NCBI GenBank assembly: GCA_964017145.1
Contig: OZ024848.1
Span: 2,306,501 to 2,370,500 of the forward strand
Source of the DNA: Agrocybe praecox
Lineage: Eukaryota > Basidiomycota > Agaricomycetes > Agaricales > Agrocybaceae
Length of the DNA stretch: 64,000 nt
Reading direction: 5' to 3'
Notes under the pieces: model-generated
Seen by the model: the letters and a program-made list of their open reading frames with translations, nothing else
The model's database searches: none
What the model was told of the DNA's origin: nothing
Part shown: piece after piece, positions 47,772-57,374 of the stretch
Numbering within the stretch: the stretch's first letter is position 1
How the letters are laid out: each line of letters opens with the position of its first letter
Translations under genes and position numbers: made by a program

Positions 47772-49877
47772 ATGCTTATAGCTCTCCTCATCATCGCCTT
47801 TGCGTTATTTGTTCACCTACGAATTAGGAAGAGGATACATGCTCCGTATCCTCCTGGTCCCAACCCCTTACCGATTCTAGGCAACATCCTGCAGTTGCCC
47901 TCTGGAGGATTTGAGTGGAAAGAATACGACAGGATGTGCAAGGCTCTTAGTACGTGTTTATGATATGAAGATCTATCATCTAGTATCTGAAATCTGCCTA
48001 AAGACTCAGATATCATGTATCTCAGAGCTGCTGGAAATGATATACTTATCTTAAACTCGTTGGAAGCCGCTAATGACCTATTCGACAAGAGATCTTCAAT
48101 CTATTCGAATAGATCGCGTTTCCCAATGGCCGTTGATATGTGAGATTTCTCCCTTCTCCCCTTCCGGACATTGATTCAATCGCACATCAATTCATATCCA
48201 GGATGGGGTGGGGTTGGTTATTTTCGTTAGTCAACTACGGAGACTTTTGGAGGGAGCGCCGCCGAATATTCACAAAATACTTTCACACCGACAATCAGGC
48301 GGTATATAGGTTAAATCATATCAAATTTATACGTGGGATGTTACCGGAACTGTTGGACAGACCCAGTGACTTCATGGAAATAACCAGAAGGTATATATAA
48401 AGCTTGGTTGTCTTATACTTTGACTGAATGTGGCCTATAAATAGCACCATCGGAGGTTCTTCACTAGCCATGGCATATGGGTTGTCAATCAAGAAGAGAG
48501 GCGATCCATATATTGACGTTGCTGAGAAGGCTCTGTCGACATTTAACGAAGCGATTGTTCCTAGCAAATTTCTTGTGAACATCATCCCGGCTCTGAGATT
48601 CCTTCCTGGATTTCTGCCTGGGTTGGGGTTCAAGAAAAAAGCAAAGGTGTGGTCAGTTTATCAGGAAGAGGTCCGCAACCTTCCGTTTGAGCGCGCACTT
48701 CGCAATATAGTATGTGTTTCCCTTCATATGATGAAGCCATCCAGATTGTAACTGACACCAACCGAGTGAAGCTCGAAGGCACAGCGACACCATCGTTTAT
48801 CAGCGCTAATCTTAAATACGCTGTAAATATGGACACCGAAAAGAAGAAAGCACACGAGGAAGTTATAAAAGATGCTGCTGGGATGGTTTTCGTAGGTATG
48901 CATACAAATTTGATCTTCGAGGAGCTGTGGTTAATCTGTACGTGCAGGGTCGGTCGATACAGCTCTCGCTGCTATGAAAACGTTCTACGCTTCCATGCTC
49001 TTATATCCTGATGCACAGAAGAGAGCGCAAAAGGAACTTGACCGAGTTCTCGCAGGACGCCTACCGGAATTCAGCGACGAGATTGATCTACCATTCCTTA
49101 CTGCGTTGATAAAGGAAATCCTCCGGTACGTCTGTATATAAGTTATCACTCTAAACCTTTATCTAAATATCGGAGTCACAGCTGGAATCCTATCGTACCT
49201 CTGGGTAGGACCTTTCCTTGGGTTTGCATTCAAGTTAGGGTTAACTCATTTAGTTATCAGGGTTTCCTCACACAAGCAATAAGGAAGATATATACAGAGG
49301 ATACTATATCCCCAAAGGAACAATTGCTATAGTAAATGCATGGTGAGCTGAAGGTGATCAACGACAAGGCTAGTACATAATGACTGGATCCATAGGTCCT
49401 TACTCTATGACGAGAAGCACTTCCCTAATCCGAGTGAATTCAGACCAGAACGTTTCCTCGAAGATGGGCACCTACTCAAAAACACTAGAGATCCCATGGA
49501 GGTTGTTTTTGGCTTTGGTCGAAGGTATGTTTAGAATGGTACTATATGCTCTCTTGAAATGACCGGCGTCCAACCTGTCGGATGCAGGATATGTCCAGGA
49601 CGCGAGATTGCCTGGTCATTCCTTTGGCTTGCAGCGGCAACAATTCTCTCTTGTTTTGATATCCTCCCTGAAATAGACGATTCTGGGAATACAGTCCAGC
49701 CGCACGTTGAGTTCCACTCGAGTGTAGTCTGGTTAGTACGGCCCTGCTGAAACACTCTATCTTCTGAGTGTTGCACTGACCAAATAATGTAGTGAGCCAT
49801 TGTCATTCAAATGCACAATTAAGCCGCGCTCTAAGGGAGTCGAGTCGTTAGTTCGTGACCTTGAGATGAGCGAGTGA
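47772..49877 (+). CDS. Cytochrome P450 monooxygenase
   Basis: The start at 47772 gives the membrane anchor MLIALLIIAFALFVHLRIRK, then the proline hinge YPPGPNPLPILGNILQLP. The C-helix WRERRRIFTKYF follows. The I-helix region reads AAGMVFVGSVDTALAAM, with Ser-Val-Asp-Thr in place of the usual Gly-x-Asp/Glu-Thr-Thr surroundings. The K-helix ExxR is LIKEILR, the PERF block is FRPERFL, and the heme-binding loop is FGFGRRICPGREIAW. All splice joins keep the frame up to the stop at 49877. Length is near 510 residues. Probably an ER-anchored monooxygenase of secondary or xenobiotic metabolism; the CYP family cannot be named from sequence alone. The exon join near 48715-48772 is uncertain. Confidence 0.8.
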
Positions 49878-50570
49878 AGAGGTGGAAATTCGGACTGAGA
49901 AATAAATAAATAACTTGTAAAAATTAGTAACAGTTAGTTGGTGATGGGATCAATAACACGGTCTTTCGGCTTTCCCACACCTACATATTAGTATCACGCT
50001 TAAAAGTAACCCAGGTCAAGGTGTCGGGTTTATGGCATGACCTTTTCATTGATTGCCTGAGAAAATCATTAAACATCATTCTTCTTGAATTCTAGTCTTA
50101 CATGGTGCCGGAAAAAGTTAGTGGGTGCCGGTTGGATGTAGTAACCGACTTTACCAACAGCTTGCTCCTGGTCCTAGTAATTCTTGCACAATTATGACAC
50201 TTTCCCCGACTTTTTGATTTCTATTCGCGATATTGCATATGTGCGAATTAAGACAAACTTGGCTAATTACTCTCACAAATCAGGGATGGAATTGCGGCTT
50301 GGCTTCTATCTGGCTTATGTGTAAGTAACACCATGTCGAAAGCGTGTCCTGCCGCTTATACCGTCCAACCCTGAGCACGCATCTTAAACTTATATCCCAT
50401 GGTATGCCACGTGTGCCTTTATATTTAGAACCAGGATTTGATTTCGGCATCACTATTAATTCCAAGTCAGTTTCTGCTTCTAGCGTAGAACACGAGCTAC
50501 ATAAACATAACCAACGATTCCGTATGCAAGCCGGTCCCTGCCCACCATCTAGGGATAGCCAGCTTCAGTC

Positions 50571-51365
50571 ATGTCTCTGCCTAACATCATGCTCAGATGT
50601 AAGTTACTTTCTGCGCTAAGATCAAGGCTGTCTATTCAAGCGAACGAACGAATAGATGAGCTTCCGAAAACCGTATCATCTATTAGGGAAGGATGGCAAT
50701 GGACGTGTCAGAGTGGAGCGGTAGTGGTATGAGGTTGTCCATGTCATTTTTCTTGATATTAGTACTGATCTATAATCCAGTCTGGTCTTTTGGCTGCTGC
50801 TGCAGCGCAACTCTTGGTGTTCTTCAAGGATGATGGGAGCTATAACTCGGATATCAGTTCGGGTGGACCTGGAGGGGCCAAGGGCTTCGTTATTGCATCT
50901 TGTTATGCTGCCCTATTTCTCAACATTAGCGCAACAATAGGCTCTTTTGTGCTCATCGACAATCTTGGAGAAGTTCAATTTCGCGCGGCCTCTAAGTCGG
51001 ATGAATTTCATAACGAAGTGGAAACAACAGGAAGACAGACCATCTCCCAGGAGGGTTTGCTTGAGAAGTTCGGGGTTTCGTCAAAGTGGAACATTATGCT
51101 ATGGCACTGTACGTGTGGCAACGTCCTCAGACCAAACTCACGACGTAACGCTGCTCACTGCTCTATATACTTGACAGGGTTGTTCACATACTACTCGGGG
51201 ATCATCTCATTGATTGTCTCAGTGCTTACCTACGTGGTGATGGAGGAACCTTTGGCAACCAAAATATTCCTCTGCCTCGTTGTAGCTTGCACTTTGATAC
51301 CAGTCATTTTGTTCATTCTTGGACGACTTTTTTCTAGCATCTCGACGTTTTGTTTTCGGCATTGA
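50571..51365 (+). CDS. Four-helix membrane protein, tandem family copy 5
   Basis: Exon 1 (MSLPNIMLR) joins YELPKTVSSIREGWQWTCQS. Helix 1 is SGLLAAAAAQLLVFF, helix 2 GFVIASCYAALFLNISATIG, followed by SFVLIDNLGEVQFRA and GRQTISQEGLLEKFGVSSKW. A phase-1 intron at about 51109-51178 happens to be open in frame but must be removed to restore the conserved W-H-W junction. Helix 3 is WLFTYYSGIISLIVSVLTYV and helix 4 FLCLVVACTLIPVILFILG. The C-terminus (SSISTFCFRH) differs from the RPL/RPI ending of copies 1, 3 and 4. This is the closest relative of copy 4. Confidence 0.7.
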
Positions 51366-51467
51366 GACATAGGCTTTATGTGCTCGAATCAATATTTTCT
51401 TTTTCTTTTACTATTTTGTATACGTTCATATCATCTTTATCTTAAGAAAGTACTGGAATTCATGCCC

Positions 51468-52062
51468 TTAACAGGCACCCGTGTTTGGGTCAAGAGTAAG
51501 CTGGAAGTTTCCGTCTGCTCGAATTCCCCCGTGTCCATCACAGCCGTTATTGGTCGCCGTCATATCATCGATACATTCCTGGACTCCGATGCTAGACCCG
51601 CCTCCGCCAGTGTTCTTAACAGCCATGCTACGGTAATAGTGGTAAATATAATAATTTGGTGTATTCTTCGGCATCATGTACTTACTTGCATCGGAATCCG
51701 TTAACATCAGTGCAACTGCTGATAGTTTGACCGGCGTTGAACTGTTCATAATTTCTTTGAGCTTGGGGCTGATATTGTATAAATTAATGCACGTACGGAA
51801 ACACCATTGACCATGTTGCAAATGGTATTTATGGCGCTAGAGCAGTCACCGACCTGACTGGAATATTCAAATTTAGAAAATGATTCGAAGAATGGCTATG
51901 AAATATGCTTACCCTCCACTGAAGCATCCTACTGCATTGGCAGAGGGGATGAGTGCAGTGACAGAAACGACCAAAATAGATTTCTGTGGGATATATCTGT
52001 GAGTATCAAAGGAGCTCGTAGTAGACAGTGTATTTCAAGTTACTGACAAAAGATACGCGCAT
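51468..52062 (-). CDS. Secreted protein with Y3-like glycan-binding domain
   Basis: Five exons join cleanly (52062-52057, 51983-51913, 51857-51797, 51768-51686, 51627-51468). The first exon is only six bases, and a phase-0 intron leads to the signal peptide MRKSILVVSVTALIPSANA. The mature domain of about 105 residues starts VGCFSGGQVGDCSSAINTIC and carries FRCNMAVKNTGGGGSSIGV, ECIDDMTATNNGCDGHGG and the terminal LDPNTGAC. The spacing of cysteines, the N-x-G strand, the EC.D.....NGC.GG block and the DPN.G.C ending fit the Y3-type fungal lectin domain, first described from Coprinus comatus. Expected role: an extracellular glycan-binding defence or cell-surface protein. TATA box at 52156-52163. 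Confidence 0.75.
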
Positions 52063-52155
52063 GATTTTATGAGGAGATAGTTTATGAGCTGTTTTCTGTA
52101 GATCAAGTCGAATGCTTGTTTGAATTAATAAAGAAATAGCCCTTGAACTTACAAG

Positions 52156-52163
52156 TTTTTATA
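52156..52163 (-). promoter_or_regulatory. TATA box of the Y3-like gene
   Basis: TATAAAAA on the minus strand, 94-101 bases before the ATG at 52062. Confidence 0.5.
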
Positions 52164-52757
52164 CTGTCTAGGCGTCTATTTTAAAATTCAATATTTGTAA
52201 GATAAAAATGGCCTGCTGCGTTTAGCGCTTATTGTGGAGCCTCGTTTGAAGGCCTACAAGCAACGGCTCCTCTTGTACGATCTTTTTTTGGATGAAACAC
52301 TAGTAGTGGAGACCAAAATTGTCAGCAAAAATGCACGGTTTAAACTTACTTGACTCCATAAGCGCAGTATTTGGGACGACGGCCGAAAATTAATCATGCC
52401 GATAGATTTTTACAGTCAACGACAGTGGTATTCATCAGACAGAGTAACACTATGACTGTGAAAAGAATGCGAGCTACGGATTTTAATTTGTAAGTGAGGT
52501 TTAAACACCCCACCTGCGGAGGTTCGGGTTTCATGGATAGATTAATATCCCTCCACGTCCAATTAGTAACCAGGAAGGAAGACACTCTAGGCCCTGTTCA
52601 AGTCTATGTATGTGGGGCTTCAGATCCAGAAAGTTTACTTGGGTTCTGTGTATCCAAACGCAGCAAAAAAATACTATTGGAGCGATTGTAGGCGGCAGTT
52701 CATGTCCACCCTCAAAACTTCGAAACGAATGCGACTTTCGCAGTAGTAGTCAATACA

Positions 52758-54426
52758 TCAAATTAGGTTCCTTTTAACAAATACAAGGCGCCCTGTCTCT
52801 ACATCGAGCTCACGGAAATACGCTGTTTTGTCGTAAAGGACATGAAATGTAGAACAATTCCCCATTTTAATGTCGTACGCCAATATGCTCCTATGTATTG
52901 CGTCGTCATGAGTGGATGTAGTCGAACTTTGTGACCTGCCAGACGATGGCAGATATAGGATGAGCTCTTCAAGGTTCTTCAAAAACATTTCACAGCATGC
53001 AAGTAGAAATCCCTTAATTACAATCAACATACATTTTAAAACAGAAAGACAGAGCGTACGTACAATGGTTGGTGTGGTCCCAACTGTACTTGGGTTCGTT
53101 TCTCCGCCACAGACGATGCCAAAACGCTTCAAGTTGGGCATCGAAGAAATAGCCCCAACGGCGAAACACCATGCCGCATATACGTCGGAATAAACCGTAC
53201 GTACATGGAATTCAATAAGGTTCTCTCCATGATATTGGCGGAGAGCATTTGACAGCTTTGAATAAAGTTTGGCGGGTTTCGGAATCTGTGACGTCGTCCG
53301 CAGATTTATATCAAGATGCTCCAATCCATGATAGGAGGTGAGGTAGGGCGCCAAACCAAAGTCGCACCCTCCTGATACGATCTTCTTAAGACGAACCTCG
53401 TCACGGAGTAGTATTTCCCATAGACCTTTCTTTCTAGGTCCTCCTGCCGAGGTGGAGATACGGCAGAAATGATTAGGATTGTCGCAGCAGACGACCGAAA
53501 TCGACTGTAATTTATTGAAATGGCGAGAGAAGACGTTGAAGTCGTCTATAGACAGGTTTCGTGAGGTTATGACAATATGCTCGACCTGAATCGAAAGTCG
53601 TTGAAAAAGGAACATAAGTTCTGGACCATCAAAGTTATGCAGCTGAAGCTCAGATAGTGATGGTGAGCGAGAAAGGAAGTTGGCGACATCGCGAAGAAAA
53701 AGGATCTCGCTGTCCCCATAGTTTCGCTTGTCGATGGAAATTTTACGTAGGCCTTTGAACCTGGAGAATGTAAGAGAGTCGATGAAACCATGATGGTTAA
53801 CGAAGCTCAGATCCTCGAGTTTGGGTAATCGAATCAGGGAGTCTGCTATCAACTTGTGTAACCAAACAGGTTCCCGGTTGCTGATGTTCCAGCTAGATAT
53901 AAAGACACGTTAAGTGATTCAAGAGAGAAGGCATCAAGCATACACACATGACTTTTTCAAGATTTCGAAACGACAAAAGAACGTCCTCAAGGTGGTCGTT
54001 CAATGCAACTTCAACAGCAAATGACGCTCTTTCTGGTTTTTGGTCATCGTAGACGGTATCGGAGAAAACGGGGGTATAATCAATTGCGATAGTCCGAGTA
54101 TAAGAAGAAAGATATCAAGATTCATTTCCGAGAGTTTTCAGCTGGTTTATTCGCCTGCGTTCGCGTAGCTCATTCGCATATCCTCCTAGAGTGATGGTGG
54201 CATGGAGCAAAGGTTGCGTGACATCTTTGAAACGGGTAGAGACCAGACACACTGAGCGCAAGCTGGGAATTCCGGGGACGTCAACGGTCTTTATACAGAA
54301 ATAAAAGTCGTTAGCACTTCGTCTGTTTTCCATCATCTAGCTTACCCATCCTACAATTTTATGCAGAATTTCCGTCGGAAGGTTGCTAATAGACGTCAGC
54401 CGCCGAGGTGGGGGTTCGCTCGTCAT
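52758..54426 (-). CDS. F-box/LRR-like protein
   Basis: The start at 54426 reads MTSEPPPRRLTSISNLPTEI and LHKIVGW, an F-box start, and joins across an intron to VPGIPSLRSVCLVSTRFKDV, completing the F-box. A large exon then encodes leucine-rich sequence (LIRLPKLEDLSFVNHHGFID, LSRSPSLSELQLHNFDGPEL, YHGLEHLDINLRTT, SSMPNLKRFGIVCGG, FLKNLEELILYLPSSG) and ends LVFVKRNLI at 52758. It is a typical SCF substrate receptor of the expanded basidiomycete F-box set. Intact; substrate unknown. Confidence 0.75.
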
Positions 54427-55455
54427 AGAACCTGTGTGAAATTTGATAGACACTCCTGGATGATCAAGACTAGGTAGTTCACAACCAGCGAATTCGTGAG
54501 GAAAGGACAACCCAAGGAACCGAAAGAAACGGATATAATTAGGCTTCCGTGAGCCGTGGCGGCCGCTTACGTATGTTCATTGTTGGGAAATGCCGAATTA
54601 ATATTCTCACGTCTCTTTGTCCATTCTTTCTGCTATCTTTCTCGTAGAGATTTCCGAAGGGCATGAATAACCTAAGCCCTCTATGCTTGCTTCAACGCGG
54701 TCGTGTCATTGTTCCTCCACTGTTCACATAGGTTACTGGCAAGTTCACGATTCCATGCTTAGGACGGTCAAGCTCTTTGCAGCCAGGATCACGAAAAACT
54801 CGTCTTCAAGAGCAGGCAGATTTCTTCTGTTCCAATCATGACGCGCGTTGTATCCCAAACGAGTGTTTCTTCCAGTCTGGTGTTTTGCCGTTGTTATTTT
54901 CGTTTGATTTACGACAATACTCTGTAGGTCGCCTCTTAATTGTGATTGGACTCGTGCAGGGATCATAACGCCTGGCTGGACTACATAACTTCACCTTTCG
55001 CCCATTCCACAAGATCATTCCACAAGAAGGATCTGTCTAAGTCTGTCCCTGTTGTACAATATCATCCTCGAGAATTATTCGTCGTGCGATCACTATTTGC
55101 CCAACTGACATGCATGATATGGGCTACCATTCTGTCGCTTTATGGATATCGAAAGGGAAAACCACTTGACGCTGCAATTTCATAAAGGGATATTCGAATA
55201 ACTCTTTAGGCCTTGCTCGCCAACATTTCAAAGGGATTTCTTGTCATGTCGACCCTCGAAGTTGTCCCCATATTTTCATTGACTATTGACTGTTGAATGT
55301 CATCCGGTCATTCACGCATCCTGGTATCGATGGCACGACATTTCTCAAGGCTCTTCCAGCTCTACCGATTTCCAAACATCTCCCTGTTAAGGATTCGATC
55401 GCTGGCATCGACTTGCTGAAATGCCGACAAGTCACCGGAGGATGTCATGAACATA
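54427..55455. other. Intergenic region, no gene recognised
   Basis: Short overlapping frames on both strands near 54745-55185 lack protein signatures. It ends at the initiator tRNA gene. Confidence 0.4.
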
Positions 55456-55527
55456 AGCAGCATGGCGCAGTGGTAGCGCGCGGGGCCCATAACCCCGAGG
55501 TCACTCGATCGAAACGAGTTGCTGCTA
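55456..55527 (+). tRNA. Initiator tRNA-Met (anticodon CAT)
   Basis: A 72-base cloverleaf folds perfectly. The acceptor stem is AGCAGCA with TGCTGCT plus discriminator A. The D stem is GCGC/GCGC, the anticodon stem CGGGG/CCCCG around loop CCCATAA, and the T stem ACTCG/CGAGT. The T loop is ATCGAAA instead of the elongator TTCRAAT, the first pair is A1-T72, and three G-C pairs close the anticodon stem. These are the hallmarks of the eukaryotic initiator. There is no intron. Confidence 0.95.
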
Positions 55528-55857
55528 TCTATGTTTTTTTTTGTTTGCTGGATATGTTCTCCATGCATGGTCTGGGGTCTTTGCTTTCCGAATGGATGTG
55601 TGCGGCTATACATACTCTAAGCTATTACGATTCTGCCTCTTGCTGTAAGGATTGTGTATTTTGGTTGGGTACTGGGCTGGGTAGAGTAAACAAATCCAAT
55701 CTGAATGAAGGCACGTCCAACTTTTTGACCTCGCGGCAAGGTGGAGGTTCGTATATTCAAGTGACCAGTTCTATTTATGTCTTATCATCGATCCAACTCA
55801 TCGTCGACGCTCGACGGCCTGCGCAGGCTTGCACCTCCTTGGCTTCAACTTAAGGTG

Positions 55858-55881
55858 ACTAGTCAACTAGTCAACTAGTCA
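55858..55881 (+). repeat. Tandem repeat, 8-bp unit ACTAGTCA x 3
   Basis: Three perfect copies of the unit ACTAGTCA. A simple short repeat downstream of the tRNA gene. Confidence 0.85.
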
Positions 55882-56728
55882 CCGGTCACTGGGCATCATT
55901 ACAGCTGCTCCAACATTACATAGCCCAGTAAACTCCATTCCATATGTACGCCAATGGCCATACATCATGAGTAAAGTAATCTCACCACTGGATCCATCTA
56001 TTCCGTCATACTTAGCGTGGCCCAATACATGGTGCATCCAACTCAAAAGAAGAAAAACTGCTAAGATAGCACACCAACCCGGATCGTACACGGAAAAATT
56101 ACCTTCCTTCCTTTCTTACAAGGCACGCCAGTCCAAGAACTGTGTAGTAATAAGGATCAGTATTCATTCCACACTTACTCGACGTACACCAGAAACTCTC
56201 TCAGGCAATAGCATATTATTGGTCACACGACGAGCTTCTTTCTGCTTTGCCCTCACAAGCCGTTCATTCGGCTGACAAGTTAGACCCTAAGCTAACCTAT
56301 ATTTACCTTTTGACTTCCCTGAAAACATGTTAAGCGTAGGTTGGGTGGCAGCTTCCCATGACATTTCATTGATTGGCTAAATTTGCTTTGAAGTTGAAGG
56401 GTGGATTAGGTAGTTCTGGGAATGTATTCTGATTATAATGATAATGTTCCAACAATATTCCGTTCTATACGTTTCTCGAAATTCTTCGGCACTGACGCGA
56501 ACCTGAGAAAGACAAAGACGTTTTATCTGACGCAAATGGCGATATATGGATTGATTGGTGGAGGAGATTACTATGCTCGACGGACAACAAGAAATTCTAA
56601 TGATACAGGAATTTGGATTTACATACAGTGGGTTACAATTGCGTGATTGATTGATTATGCGCTTGGTGGATTGAGAGTGGAGCGTTCATGAAGAGCGTTC
56701 GTGAAGATTCAATGACGATGATAATAAA
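55882..56728. other. Intergenic region, no gene recognised
   Basis: Only short frames without family resemblance. It contains the 3' flank of the Stm1/HABP4-like gene. Confidence 0.4.
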
Positions 56729-57374
56729 TTAGAAGAGAGGGTTCATCTGTTGAAATCATGCTTAAGGGTTCAAAGCAGATAAAATGTGTAGGTAAGAGTA
56801 CATACGTTGTCGGAAGGCTTGCTCTGGGGAGAAGTAGAAACTGCGGCAGACGAACGAGCGATAGAGCCCAAGTCGATATCTAAAGAACGAAAACGAGGCA
56901 GAGAAGATAGAAGCAATGAATACACGAATATATGCGCTCGTATCAATCAACGTACCACCTGACTTCTTGAAAGCATTTTTCCTGAGCTGACGTGCCTTCT
57001 CGAGTTCTTCCTCCGTCATGCCGCTGGTGCTGCGAGTAAGGTCGGGCTTTCCCTGAGCAGGAGAAAGGGCTGATAGAAACCGGCGTCAGCCTGCCAGCCG
57101 GGAGGACCAAGAGCGACATATGAGACTTACACCTCGAGCGGTCTGTGTTGGCACTAGCGGAAGCAACACTGACAGTGGTGGTGGTGGTGTCCTCCTCCTC
57201 CTCGAGGCTCTCGTCGTCCAGAGCTTGAGTCTCGAGATCGTGCTCGTCAGCGAGCGAGCCCCAGTTGTGATGTCCTGCCCCCTGTTTGCGCATGCCATTA
57301 TCGAGTCCACTGCGCGACTCATGGGCATCCTTAACGAGAGCCCTTGGGTATGTAGCACGAGCAGTACGAGTCAT
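56729..57374 (-). CDS. HABP4/PAI-RBP1 (Stm1-like) mRNA-binding protein
   Basis: The start at 57374 gives MTRTARATYPRALVKDAHES, followed by the domain signature RSGLDNGMRKQGAGHHNWGS and L (compare the GxGxxNWG core of hyaluronan/mRNA-binding proteins). An acidic stretch (DDESLEEEEDTTTTT) leads over an intron to ALSPAQGKPDLTRSTSGMTE. EELEKARQLRKNAFKKSG follows, then DIDLGSIARSSAAVSTSP, and a very short last exon encodes MNPLF up to the stop at 56729. About 150 residues. The family includes ribosome- and mRNA-associated factors such as Stm1 and SERBP1. The upstream region up to about 57,500 is purine-rich on the + strand, a typical CT-rich leader on the coding strand. Confidence 0.7.

Noticed and set aside
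55293..55853. 186-codon open frame over the tRNA gene
   Set aside because: It spans the initiator tRNA and shows no protein signature; chance open frame.
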